Assembly (NCBI GenBank): GCA_024364735.1
Contig: JAGFNQ010000869.1
Coordinates: forward strand, 388,078 to 452,077
Length of the DNA stretch: 64,000 nucleotides
Origin: Boesenbergia rotunda
Taxonomy: Eukaryota; Streptophyta; Magnoliopsida; Zingiberales; Zingiberaceae
Direction: 5' to 3'
Notes under the pieces: model-generated
Databases searched by the model: none
Seen by the model: only the letters and a program-made list of their open reading frames with translations
Told to the model about the DNA's origin: nothing
Translations under genes and position numbers: made by a program
Part shown: positions 22,786 to 33,549 of the stretch, piece by piece
How the letters are laid out: each line of letters starts with the position of its first letter
Position numbering within the stretch: position 1 is the first letter of the stretch

Positions 22786-24100
22786 CCTGGTCGGGTGCAC
22801 ATACCCTAGACCAAGCCTAAGTACCCTGGGGGTATGCTGCACCGTAGGGTATTAGGGTTTTAGATTACTTGGCCGGGCACGTAGGTCTCGAACCAAGCCT
22901 AAATACCCCGGGCATCGGCTGGACTGTAGGGTATTAGGGTTTTAGATTACTTGGTCGGGCGCGAAGGTCCCAAACCAAGCCTAAGTACCCCGGGCGTCGA
23001 CTGGACCATAGGGTATTAGGGTTTTAGATTACTTGGCTGGGCGCGTAGGTCCCGAACCAAGCCTAAGTACCTCGGGCGTCGGCTAGACCGCAGAGTATTA
23101 GGGTTTTAGATTACTTGGCCGGACGCGTAGGTCCCAATCCAAGCCTAAGTACCCCAGGCGTCGGCTGGGCCGCAGGGTATTAGGGTTTTAGATTACTTGG
23201 CCGAGCGCGCAGGTCCCGAACCAAGCCTAAGTACCCAGGGCGTCGGCTGGATCGTAGGGTATTAGGGTTTTAGATTACTTGGCCGGGCGCGTAGGTCCCG
23301 AACCAAGCCTAAGTACCCCGGGCGTCGGCTGGACCACAGGGTATTAGGGTTTTAGATTACTTGGTCGGGCGCGCAGGTCCCGAACCATTCCTATGTACCC
23401 CGGGCATCGGCTGGACCGTAAGGTATTAGGGTTTTAGATTACTTGGTCGGGCGCGTAGGTCCCGAACCAAGCCTAAGTACCCCGGGCGTTGGCTAGACCG
23501 CAGGGTATTAGGGTTTTAGATTACTTGGTCGGGCGCGCAGGTCCCGAACCAAGCCTAAGTACCCCGGGCGTCTGCTGGACCGCAGGGTATTAGGGTTTTA
23601 GATTACTTGGCCGGGTTCCTAGGTCCCGAACCAAGCCTAACTACCCCGGGCGTCGGCTGGACCACAGGGTATTAGGGATTTAGATTACTTGGTCGGGCGC
23701 GCAGGTCCCGAACCAAGCCTAAGTACCCCGGGCGTCGGTTAGACCGCAGGGTATTAGGGTTTTAGATTACTTGGCCGAGCGCGCAGGTCCCGAACCAAGC
23801 CTAAGTACCCAGGGCGTCGGCTGGATCGTAGGGTATTAGGGTTTTAGATTACTTGGCCGGGCGCGTAGGTCCCGAACCAAGCCTAAGTACCCCGGGCGTC
23901 GGCTGGACCACAGGGTATTAGGGTTTTAGATTACTTGGTCGGGCGCGCAGGTCCCGAACCATTCCTATGTACCCCGGGCGTCAGCTGGATCGCAGGGTAT
24001 TAGGGTTTTAGATTGCTTGGCCGAGCACGCAGGTCTCGAACCAAGCCTAAGTACCCCGGGCATCGGCTGGACCGCTGGGTATTAGGGTTTTAGATTACTT
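22786..24100. repeat. Exact 82-bp tandem array, 16 units
   Basis: The block ATTAGGGTTTTAGATTACTT starts at 22851 and then every 82 bp to 24081 (16 occurrences) with no insertion or deletion. The remainder of the unit reads GG(C/T)CGGGCGCG, GGTCCCGAACCAAGCCTAAG, then TACCCCGGGCGTCGGCTGGA. The unit is not a multiple of three and is non-coding. It lies in the element's 3' region where pol would normally be. Such arrays are known in Tat/Ogre elements and can seed satellites. Confidence 0.97.
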
Positions 24101-24249
24101 TAGTAGCACATTTGTCATTTTGAAAGAAGCATCCCATTTTATTACTTGATCTTGCTGTGAGAACACAGAGAGACATAGACAGTTGTTCTAATCAAATTGC
24201 CAATCTTACCCAGGTCAGAGGGGTCTGAGATCACAGCCGGACTGGGACC

Positions 24250-24840
24250 TCCTGTTTTTCCACCTTTCCTCTATAGCTAATCTTCCTGGCCCTTCGGGTT
24301 CTTCTGCGACTCTGTTCTGACCTCTCCACTGTAACAACGTCGGGACACCAGCTGGTCTCCTTGAACCTCCACCACCCGTTCGCCCATCGGGAGCTTAATT
24401 TTCTAGTGGTAAATAGAAACTATAGCCTGGAAAGTACTAAGTGTCGGGCAGCCCAGGATGGCATTGTAGGAGGATGGCGCGCCCACGATCAACAAAGGAG
24501 TTCTCCGCATTCTCTCGAGCCTGTCGTTGCCTAAAGAGAGTGACAGGGTAATTTGGCCCTGCGGCTACACTCGGTACCCCGTGAAGCCGAATAGTGGGGT
24601 CGAGACTGGGAGCAGTTCATCCTCGTCTATCTGCATCTGTTCCCAAGCCGCTCTGTACAAAATATTCATGGAACCCCTCGTGTCTATGAAGATTCGCTTC
24701 ACCTCATAATTGGCAATGTGGGCCACGATCACTATAGCATCCTCATGAGGAGCTTCTACTTCTTCGAGGTCGGATGGCCCAAACGAGATGATCGGGCCCG
24801 CCACCTGGCTTAGGCTTGTCCCGATGGAGTAGTTTTCCAA
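24250..24840 (-). pseudogene. Tat-type gypsy aspartic protease
   Basis: On the minus strand it reads ISFGPSDLEEVEAPHEDAIV, then IANYEVKRIFIDTRGSMNIL. These are the Tat/Athila-type protease flanks, but the catalytic DTG has become DTR. Downstream, EQMQIDEDELLPVSTPLFGF and SSYNAILGCPTLSTFQAIVS followed by KIKLPMGERVVEVQGDQ are the conserved region between protease and RT. A stop interrupts at about 24399. The sequence then runs out without any RT motif, which marks where pol was lost. Confidence 0.85.
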
Positions 24841-24864
24841 CCGCTGGGTGTACGACTTCCGGGC

Positions 24865-26262
24865 TCAATTAGAGTCCCCCCCCCCCCGGTAGGTCATCCG
24901 GAGATGACCCCTACGTGACCCGAAGGGGGGCCCCGCATAGGGGCTTTGCCCTTTTGGGGATCTCTCTCCAAGGAGAGGGATCTTCGGGGTGCGGGCCCCC
25001 GACTTCTGCCTCTGGATTGCGATCGGGACCGCGGTCGGATTTCGTTTTCCCCTGCAGGTCGTCGCCGAGGGGAAAGGCTTCATCGTGGTGACCTTCGGTG
25101 ATACCCTGACTTGATCCATTTTCTCCGAGGTTTGATATCTGCTTCCTCAGTGAACTTCTTCTTCAGGGCATGGCACTCTTCTATGGAGTGAGTCGAACTA
25201 CCATGATAACTGCAATACTTGGGCAATGCCTCCGGCTACTCGGTGTCTACCGTCTCCACCAGCCGACACCTACCGGTCTAGGGATCCTTCCCGGGCGGCA
25301 GGTCTTTTCCCCGTGCCGGAGCCGGGGGGCTCCCTCCTGTTCGACCGAGGGGCTGCCGGAGGAGGAGTTCCAACTGGATCCTTGCGCCGGGTGTACTGTA
25401 CATCCTCTACATTGACATGCTTGACTAAGCGTCCCAGCAAATTGTCAAAGCTGGCGGGGGGCTTCCTCACCAAAGACCGAAAGAAGTCCCCTTCAGCGAG
25501 CCCTTGGGTGCAAGCGCTGACGAGTATCTCCGATGTCGCGCTGGGTACATCTTGCGCCACCCGGTTGAACCTCTGTATGTACTCCTTGAGTGGTTCCATA
25601 GGCTTTTGCTTGAGAGCGAACAGGTTGAGTGCTGTCTTCTGGTAGCGTCGGCTACTCGCGAAATGGTGGAGGAAGGTCGTCTTGAACTCCGTGAAGGAGT
25701 TAATGGAACCCTGTGGCAACCTCTGAAACCACCGTTGAGTTGCTCCAGACAACGTGTTCAAAAACACCCGGCACTTCACTCCATCAGTATATTGGTGCAG
25801 AAGCGCCACATTCTCGAACTTACAGATGTGATCCTCTGGATCCGTCTTCCTGTCATACTCAAGGATCCTCGACCTGCGGAACTACTTCGGCATGGGGTCC
25901 TCGACAATCTCGGACGAGAAAGGGGTAGAGTGAGTCTTCTAAAAGATCTTGGGTCCATCCCTCCTCCCCGGTCCCTCTTCATGCCTCTGAGCACTAGAGG
26001 CCACCGAATGGGCCTTCTCCCCCTCTCCAGGGGATTCTCTCTGAGGGCCTTGGGCTGCGCCGTCCTATCGCCCCACAGGGGTCGCGGACCTTCGGGAATG
26101 CGAGGCGGAGATTCTAGGGATCTCCTCCCTCGCCGAACCCGCTGGTTGTGGGGCAGCTTGTTCCAATTGGTGCTGCTCCAAGGCTTCCTTGATGGCGCTA
26201 GCCACCAGGCGGTCAAATTCCTCTCGGGTGAGGGTGAGTGGTTGTCCCTCTGATCCTGCCAT
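24865..26262 (-). pseudogene. gag: Tat-type gypsy gag
   Basis: The frame starts at 26262 with MAGSEGQPLTLTREEFDRLV and an acidic/Gln-rich N-terminus, and shifts frame several times. The capsid core lies at 25809-25270: YTDGVKCRVFLNTLSGATQR, WFQRLPQGSINSF, then FVRPF-like FKTTFLHHFASSRR and LKEYIQRFNRV. This is a Retrotrans_gag domain. A later segment on the same strand has YCSYHGSSTHSIEEC, the atypical Cys/His knuckle of Tat-type gag, at about 25215-25170. The first codon is 50 bp after the primer site. Frameshifts make it non-functional. Confidence 0.85.
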
Positions 26263-26290
26263 CGGCGCTCCTTCAGGTGCTTTATTAGTT

Positions 26291-26311
26291 TCTCACAGAC
26301 GACGCCAAATT
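26291..26311 (-). other. Primer binding site, Tat type (TGGCGTCGTC...)
   Basis: On the minus strand the LTR end GGAACA is followed by AATTTGGCGTCGTCTGTGAG. This resembles the TGGCGCCGTCTGTGG primer site of Tat/Ogre elements, which I recall as Arg-tRNA type, with one C-to-T change. It fixes the 5' LTR end at 26312. Confidence 0.75.
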
Positions 26312-26950
26312 TGTTCCAAAAGGAGTTGTTGGCGATGGCTAGTCACAGAGGCTCAGCCCCTGCGGAGATGACTACGTCGGTCAGGAACTTGGGTGTCCTA
26401 CGAAAGTAACACAAGCGTTAGGGGGACACGCCGGCAGGGGTCCGGCGTAGTCCACTCCGACACTCAAGATAGTAGGTTGTCCGAATTGTGGTGAGAAAGA
26501 AAGACAGTATGTAAAAACGGGAGAGCGTAACCCCCTTACCGGAGGGTTGATCTACCTTTTATATCGATGTCGACAGACTAGTCGTGCCCCCTTTATCGGT
26601 GCCATGTCTCCGATATTTAGGCCGCACCCCCTGCTTTCGGTGATAAAAGGATATCCTTTGAGACAGTTCGTGTCGTTATCACTCTTTCTCTAGTTGAGAC
26701 ACTCGGGGCTCCCGAGGCCAGCTGTTGCGAGGACTCCACCTCCCGAGGTGAGCTCGGGGGTCTTTGGGTGCGATATCTCCCGAAGTACTCTCGGGGCCTC
26801 ACCTCCCGAGGGGGCTTCCACGAGGGATCCTTGGACTGACCTTCCTGAGCGTGCCCCCGAAAGGGAGCCCTGGGGCCCGAGAAGAGAGGATATGTCGTGT
26901 CCCTGGCTTCTTCATCCCCCGTGCCGGGCACGGACTATCCAACCCCATCA
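26312..26950 (-). repeat. Tat-type 5' LTR (639 bp)
   Basis: Plus-strand ends are TGTTCCAAAAGGAG and CCAACCCCATCA. It pairs with 18795-19432. The minus-strand TATA box is the complement of 26545-26554 (CCTTTTATAT). Target duplication GTATC adjoins. Confidence 0.92.
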
Positions 26951-26955
26951 GTATC

Positions 26956-27865
26956 AAATTCTCGATTTGGTACAGAACGTGTGAACCCACGAATATGTCA
27001 ACCCATTTTGACATATTTATTATTATTAGGTTAAACATTTCAGTTGGGTAGGATTTTATTTAGTTTCATATTTGAAGATAATTAATTGGAATTTAGTTTG
27101 TGGATTTTATTGAATTAAGAATTGAATTTGTTATTAAAGTTGATTTATTGATTAATTAAGATTAAGAGTTAATAAAGATTTTAAGTTGTTAAAATTTAAG
27201 AATTAATTAATATTTTAGGTTGTAGAATTAATTATAGTTTAAATTGTTAAGAATTAATTAAAGTTTAAGTTGTTTAAGAATTAATTAAAGTTTAAATCAT
27301 TAAGAATTAATTAAAGTTTAAATTGTTAGGAATTAATAAAAGTTTAAATTGTTAAGAATTAATTAAGATGGAAGTTGTTTAAATTAAGAATTAATTAATA
27401 TTGAAGTTGTTTAAAAATTAATTAAAATTTAAGTTGTTAAGAATTAATTAAGGATTAAGTTGTTAAGAAAGAATTAATTAAGGTTCAAGAATTAATTAAG
27501 GTTTTAGTTGTTAAGAAGAATTAATTAAGGTTTAAGTTGTTAAGAATTAATTAGTTAAGAATTAATTAAGATTTAAGCTCTTTAAATTAAGAATTAATTA
27601 TGATTGAAGTTGTTTAAAAATTAATTAAAATTTAAGCTGTTAAGAATTAGTTAAAGTTTAAATTGTTATGAATTAATTTAGGTTATTAAATTTGTGATTA
27701 ATTTTGGTTCTAGTTGCATCATTTCTATTAATTCAAAAATCTCTGATTCATCTATTATTTCTTTTGTATTTAAGTTTGCAAGTTTGTTTAATACTTCTAC
27801 TTTATTTGAATTCTTGTAAGCCTTATTAAATATATAACTTTAATTTTAATAAATTCATCTTCATT
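26956..27865 (-). repeat. AT-rich AATTAATTAA tandem repeats in SIRE internal region
   Basis: From about 27030 to 27690 degenerate units of 26-30 bp (AAGAATTAATTAAAGTTTAA, then a short spacer TTGTT) repeat about 20 times. The array follows the end of the zinc-knuckle frame on the minus strand. It may be an expanded extension of that Asn/Ile-rich coding region, whose codons are also AAT/ATT-rich. Confidence 0.8.
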
Positions 27866-28670
27866 TTAATCTTTAGAGTTATATTCAGAATTATTAATTA
27901 AAATTGTATCATTATCTTCACAATAGGTAGCATAATTTTCAAGATTATTAATTAAGGTTGTAGCAGAATTATTAATTAAGGATTGACTATTATCGTCACC
28001 ATTATCTTCAGAAATAGGTTGAGTATTATCATTAGAATTATCATAATTAACAGAAATATTATTAATTAAGATTTTCTCATTATCCTTAGAATTATCATAA
28101 TTAACAGAAATATTATTAATTACAGTATTAGAATTAATTTTAAATATTTTATCTTTAATATTAAGGATTATGGAATTAATATTTAATATTTTAATATTGT
28201 TAATGTTGGATCCATTACTAGCTAATTTGTCATGCAATTCATTTAATTTATTATGTGAATAATCTAATTTAATAGGAAAATCAACATAAGAATTATCTAA
28301 GTTATCAGAAGAAATTTCTAACTTTGCAGGAATTTGAAAAAGATCTTTGCAAAAATTAACTTTTCGTACCTCCTTTACCGTGGTCGGACACTGGTTCCTA
28401 TAGTGTTCCTGCTTTTGACACTTGAAGCAATGGATGTGACTTTTATCCCTTCAGACTCCTGGCGCCGATTCCTTCATTGCCGCCGGTGGTGACGTTCGAG
28501 TCTTACGAGTAGGACACTGGTTTTTATAGTGTCCTCTCTCCCTGCACTTAAAACATATTATGTGAAATTTAAAAAATGATATAATTAAAAATATACCCGT
28601 ATTCACCTTGGCTCCCCCTAAATTCCTGGCGTTGTTGCTCCTTCGGCGGTTAGTCCGATCAGAGCCACCT
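27866..28670 (-). pseudogene. Gag-like ORF with two zinc knuckles and Asn-rich tail
   Basis: Starting just after the primer site, one frame runs about 268 codons with a single TGA (28451-28453). It has two intact CCHC knuckles, CFKCRERGHYKNQC and CFKCQKQEHYRNQC, about 40 residues apart. These are nucleocapsid motifs. The remaining C-terminal part is very rich in Asn, Ile, Ser and Asp, with a duplicated segment INNISVNYDNS. The usual SIRE capsid domain seen at 56077-55307 is missing, so this looks like an internally deleted gag fused to low-complexity sequence. Function of the tail is unknown. No ATG start is clear. Confidence 0.6.
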
Positions 28671-28682
28671 ACTCTGATACCA
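28671..28682 (-). other. Primer binding site, Met-tRNA type (SIRE)
   Basis: On the minus strand TGGTATCAGAGT follows the LTR end CTCACA by two bases. The last base differs from the canonical C. It defines 28685-30459 as the 5' LTR. Confidence 0.88.
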
Positions 28683-28684
28683 AT

Positions 28685-30459
28685 TGTGAGATCGGTGTCG
28701 GTCAATAGAGGGGGGGTGAATATCGACTCGAACATTCTCTTCAGAACTTTGTCGTTCGATCGTCTTTCTATCAAAGTTAGTATGCTATGGAATATAAAAT
28801 AAAATAAAGAAAACAACAAACACTAGACTCGTGGGATTTATTTACTTGGTTCCCATACCCCCAGGGTTAGTACGTCCAAAGCCTATGTACTCTGTGTGAG
28901 ACCATTATTGGTCTCCTTTCTGGAATTTCCGGAGGCGGAGAATACCCGTCTTAAAGTTTGAATTACAAGCACAAAAATAATAATTTAAATACAGCTCGTA
29001 AATAAAAAGTAAACCAAACAAAAATCATGGTCAACTTTGGAAGTCCGAAGCACCACGCACTTCTTCCTGGGGCCTCCTTGGTCGCAGACCTTCGTCGTAG
29101 CGCTTTTGCTTTGCACAGAATCACTTAGCGGATGTAAAACTTAGTTGCTTGAAGTGAGGGGTCGAACACCTTTTTATAGTCAGCACTTGGGCGCCTGATA
29201 AGCTCTGGGGTGCCTCATATGGGTCAAAACTTGATCCGTAGCAACGAACATGACGCATGGATAAAACTTCCTGAAATGAATCAGGCGCCCAGGAAGCTTA
29301 TTCCCAGGTCCAGTTTTTCATGCGTTTGCTCTCCTATCTTGCCGCCAACTCCAGGTACCTATAAGACAATAAACACAAGACAATCATACAAATAATCTTA
29401 TGTCTTAGTTTATTGGTTCTGACTTTGGATTTCAACCGAAACCCTAGGTCGAACTGACGCCTACTGTTCCCTTACCCGGGGAACGCATCCTCACCTACTC
29501 CACCATGGAGAAGTTACCTTTGCTAACCGGGACCTCCGGTTGGACTTTTTCCCAACCTCCGAGAACCCGGATCTCGAGACGTCCGACCTCGACCCATCTA
29601 TACTTCTGTCCGCGATCTCCGCTCGGCTAAGTCTTTTGCACGATCCTCGACCAGGACCGTGCTCGACCTCTGAGACTCCTGGATCTCGAGACGTCCGACC
29701 TCGACTCGTCTCTACTTTTCTCCGTAGTCCTCACTCGGCTAAGACTCCGTTGCCCGATCCTCGACCAGGACTTCGTGTTCAATCCCCCGGACCAAGACTC
29801 CGTGCCCAGTTTCACTCACCAGGACTTCGTCCACCTAGCTTCACTAGGACCCAACTTCACTCACCAGGATTTCTTCCACCTAGCTTCACTCACTAGGATT
29901 TCTTCGACCTAGCTTCACTCACTAGGACCCAGCTTCACTCACCAAGATTTCTTCCACCTAGCTTCACTCACTAGGATTTCTTCCACCTAGTTTCACTCAC
30001 TAAGATTTCTTCCACCATAATAATTTCTTTGCTAGTCATCTTAATCCTGACTAGACTTTTCCAACCTTCAGGTAAATATAATCCCAAACCTTAAGTCTAG
30101 TTTGGTTTAATCCCTTGGTCAAACTGACCAACCCTGGGTTTTATTTACTCTGTCAAACATCATATCCTGTTTGGTTAACCCTTTATCAAACTGATCAAAC
30201 CTGGGTTTACCCTACCAAACATCAGGTTCTGTTTGGCTTAACCCTTGATCATTTTGACTAAACCATAGTATATTGTTACTGCCAAACATTAGGTCATATT
30301 TGGCTAACCCTTGTCAAACTGATCAAACCTGGGTTACCCTACCAAATATCAGGTCTTGTTTGGCTTAACCCTTAATCATTTTAACTAGACCTTAGTTTAT
30401 TGTCAAATATCAAAACACTTGAGGTTGACTGTTCATAACTGATGCACTTTGCACCAACA
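28685..30459 (-). repeat. SIRE-type 5' LTR (1775 bp)
   Basis: Plus-strand ends are TGTGAGATCGG and TGCACTTTGCACCAACA, so on the minus strand it begins TGTTGGTGC, typical of SIRE/Maximus. GAGGGGGGGTGAATATCG near its end is the class hallmark. The minus-strand TATA box (CTATAAAAAGG) is at about 29170-29179, with GGGCGCC palindromes upstream. U3 also contains minisatellites (29800-30400). Confidence 0.9.
29800..30400. repeat. Minisatellites in SIRE LTR U3
   Basis: At 29810-30015, units of CTAGCTTCACTCACTAGGAT followed by TTCTTCCAC recur at 20-29-bp spacing. At 30110-30400, a unit of about 120 bp containing AAACTGATCAAACCTGGGTT and TTTGGCTTAACCCTT is present about 2.5 times. Both are non-coding. 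Confidence 0.75.
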
Positions 30460-30464
30460 GTCGT
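30460..30464. repeat. Target site duplication GTCGT, right
   Basis: Pairs with 14271-14275 and marks the right edge of the 16.2-kb composite SIRE insertion. Confidence 0.93.
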
Positions 30465-33337
30465 TGGTTTTGCCTATGCATGTGAGAGGCTTTCCTCCAG
30501 TTGATAGTTTGAAGCAGTTGCCTTTGTCTTCTTAAAAATCCCTCATTTGCGAACTCCCATCATTATGGGTCAACTTTTCAGAAACCCTATCCAATACCAT
30601 TAACCGCCACCAAATGAAATATCATAAGAGCTTTAAATAAACTACATGGGAATAATAAAATCGTAAAGGAAGATTTAAATCTCAGCAACCAGCATTAGTT
30701 TTATAATTTGATCAAAAAAAATACACCAAAATTGCAACATCAACTCCACATACACAAGCTATGGAGTTCTCAACCTAACACTCGAAGACCCTTAAAACTA
30801 AACAATGATGAATCAATCTTCTTCTTACTTCGGAACTCTCTACATCCATTAGAGAGCATGCGAGGTGCAAGACCAGGTTACATTTTAGGGCATCATAACT
30901 TCCAATATCATTTCTACATAGCTTTTTAGGAACTAACATAGTTATATATAGTACAAAAAAAAAGGACCAACTAGGAGAAGATGAGGATGAGAAAATGGAT
31001 CATGTAAAGAAATTATGTTCAAATTGAAAACAACAATGTTAATAGACCAAATGATGCATATTTATGTGTTTGTTTTTCAATATGTAATCACCTTATCCCT
31101 CCTACTTGTAAGTCATCAGCCGAGTAACAGATAAGACAGTTGATGAACCATCAACCACCTTAAATTTAAACACTTAATACAGTTGCAGAAAATTCTAGCT
31201 CTAATTCTAGGAAGTGGGTTAAACCAATTGTACGCCTAAACAATTAACTGCTTACTCGCTTAAGCTTATGTTGGCCATTGTCACACTAACTAATTTAATA
31301 CAATTCATAATCTTGTAACACCTTTATATAAAAATTAGTAAGCCATAATCTAAAATGCAATATCGACACCATTTTTTGCATCATTTCTCAAAATATGTAA
31401 AGATCAAGAACAGTCTAACTAAAACTACTCATAGAATCTACTGTTGGATTAAGTTAAATGAAATATTTAAGTGTCCTACTGAATAGTAAAATAATTGCAA
31501 CAAACTCCCATATACGTCGAGCAATTATATATTCCCTATTATTGCAATAAAAAAATGCGAACCGTAGACAGTAACCACATGTCATCATTACTAAGATGTA
31601 ATAGCCAAACAAAATCAACATTGGTTTTTAACATTTTAAAAAACCTTTTTAATCCAGTGTATAATCATGGTTCCACTCTGATGTAATTACTCTAATATTT
31701 TCAAGTATACAAGCATTGAATACCAACTGGAAATCATAGTCACAGAAAAAGCCTCTGACCAACTCAGGAGTTGCATCTTCAAAAATTATTCTACTACGCT
31801 AAATTATATTATAGGGCCCTCCTATTCCAGACAAACAAAAATTAAAATAAGTACCATATTTGAATTTTTCTTTCAGAGTTCATCAGAAAACTACATTTCC
31901 TTTAAGGCAAGTTAAAGGAATACTTCAAAATTCAAACGATCAAAAAACATCAAAAGCAATGAATCCTTCGCAAAAGTGACATGTATAAGAGAAATTTTAC
32001 GAAATTAACAATTACCTTTGGCTCTTGAAGCATAGATATATTTACTTGCAATGAACCAAAATGTCCAATCCCCAACTATTTGCATAAAGTTTCAGGTTAG
32101 ATGTTTGAAGTTTACAAAAAAACATATTAGTTTAATCAAGATAGAAAATAATAAGAATGCATGGTTTTAATTAGTAAGTTTCTTTACTGTCATTCAAATC
32201 ATGCAATCTAACAAATTTATTATAGAACTAAGCAAACAGGAGTTTAACGGAAAAAAAAACCTTCACTATGCAATACCCACGCGAATCAAAAAATCTATTT
32301 ATCATAAAAATTGACATAAAATATTGGGCAAGTCGTATGGTGCAGTTATGGTAATATAATATAAAAATATGGTAATATAATAAAAATAAATATATAATAT
32401 AATAAAAGAATAAAAATAAAATAAATATAATATAATATAATAATATATAATAATAAAAATATAATATAATATAATATAATATTAAATATAAATATAATAA
32501 TAATAATAATAAAATAAAGATGCGTATTAAATATAAATATAACAATAATAATAATAAAATAAAGATACTATAATATAATAAAAATAAAATAAAGATAATA
32601 CTATAAATATAAATATAAATATAAAAAATAGTAATAAAATAAAGATAATATAATATATTAATAAATAGAAAAATAAATAGAATAAAAATAAATAATATAA
32701 TATAATATAAGAATAAAAATAAAATAAAGATAATATAATATAATAATAAATATAATAAAAATAAATATATAATATAATATAAAAAATATATATAATAAAT
32801 ATAAATATATTTATATATACAAAAATATAAATATTTATATAAATATAAATATAATAATACAACTGAAGAAATGAGTTTAAGATAGAAATATTCTGAATAA
32901 AGCTTCAAAGTTCTGACTTGATCTTATAAGTAAAATGACAAAGGAATTAGTAATTTGCCCATCCATCACATGATTTATCAAGATCCTTCATAAACACATT
33001 TAAGAATCTATTAAATAGATATTGCCAATAGGGGGGAAAAGGGATCATGTAGTAACTTTTAGAGGGTTGAATGATAGGCTGATTGTGAATTATTTTGCCT
33101 AAAGGGAGTTTACATTTGTAGCAGAAGTTACCTTTTCACCTTTTAGTCTTGATTGGTGTTTTAATCATGCATCCTATTAACAATAACACTGAGTGGCTTT
33201 TATCAAAATCTGATATAAAGCAGTACAAACTCTTTGGTAAGCTTCATTTAGACCTAAGCACTCTACGTAGAATGGGTTGACACACATCGAATGGACATAG
33301 CAGTACTTGATGAGAGTGAATCATTAAGGATGAAGAG
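30465..33337. other. Unassigned AT-rich intergenic DNA
   Basis: These 2.9 kb hold no element ends, RNA gene or convincing exon that I can identify. Stops are dense in all frames outside the AT repeat at 32340-32860. The longest open frames are 60-75 codons without recognisable sequence. It is continuous with 13742-14275 on the other side of the SIRE insertion. Confidence 0.5.
32340..32860. repeat. (AATATA/AATAAA)n microsatellite, about 520 bp
   Basis: Almost pure A/T, alternating TAATATAATA and AATAAAATAAAGATA motifs. A short unit ending AAATAAAGATACTATAATAT is repeated several times. The 226-residue Tyr/Ile/Leu frame on the minus strand is a low-complexity by-product. Confidence 0.93.
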
Positions 33338-33549
33338 TAACACCCAAACTAAATTATAAGGTGTTGAAAACCGAAATTTTAAAGGGTCTCTTTGCAAATT
33401 AGAGGCATAGTTGTGAATAGCGTAAATAGGAGGGCTTATTTGTAAAATGCCAAAAAAACTTAATAAAAGCCCTAAGTTTCCTCTCCTCTGCGCCGATAAC
33501 TCTCGAAACCACCCTACCCCACCAGCGGTTTCTTCCCGACGTCGCCCAT
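33338..33549 (+). repeat. Gypsy LTR 5' fragment (Tekay-like)
   Basis: It begins near GTAACACCCAAACT, a common gypsy LTR start, and includes CTCTCCTCTGCGCCGATAAC followed by TCTCGAAACCACC. The latter is matched on the minus strand at 62900-62930 (CTCTCCTCTGTGCCGATTAC, TCTCGAAACCGCC) inside the right-hand gypsy LTR. It is cut at 33549 by the TGATAACC element and is not obviously continued at 42195. Confidence 0.55.

Larger units (their letters stand above)
18795..26950 (-). mobile_element. Tat-type Ty3/gypsy element, non-autonomous
   Basis: It is bounded by GTATC duplications (18790-18794 and 26951-26955). Minus-strand order: 5' LTR (26950-26312), primer site, gag (26262-24865), protease (24840-24250), tandem array (24100-22786), opposite-strand gene (20021-21843 on +), polypurine-like GAAGAGAGGGA and 3' LTR (19432-18795). 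RT, RNase H and integrase are absent. Elements of the Tat group are known to carry an extra antisense ORF and tandem repeats in the 3' region, which fits. The element depends on others for mobility. Confidence 0.9.
14276..30459 (-). mobile_element. SIRE-type copia element with nested insertions
   Basis: Terminal LTRs (14276-15397, truncated, and 28685-30459) match each other and are bounded by the GTCGT duplication. The minus-strand order is 5' LTR, Met-tRNA-type primer site (28671-28682), zinc-knuckle ORF, AT-rich repeats, then remnants of post-gag sequence (18315-18789) and the truncated 3' LTR. An 8156-bp Tat-type gypsy element sits inside, as does a truncated Tat-type LTR carrying a copia solo LTR. 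No pol remains, so the element was non-autonomous or has lost pol by deletion. Confidence 0.88.

Noticed and set aside
22851..24095. Interstitial telomere
   Set aside because: Only one TTAGGG-like core per 82 bp; no run of TTTAGGG units.
22786..24100. CRISPR-like array
   Set aside because: The repeats are contiguous 82-bp units with no unique spacers, inside a plant retrotransposon.
25504..26253. 249-codon plus-strand frame
   Set aside because: It overlaps the gag of the Tat-type element on the opposite strand, which has clear capsid motifs; the plus frame has none.
32228..32908. 226-codon Tyr/Ile/Leu-rich frame that looks like membrane segments
   Set aside because: The DNA is an AT microsatellite; the hydrophobic residues only reflect TAT, ATA and TTA triplets.
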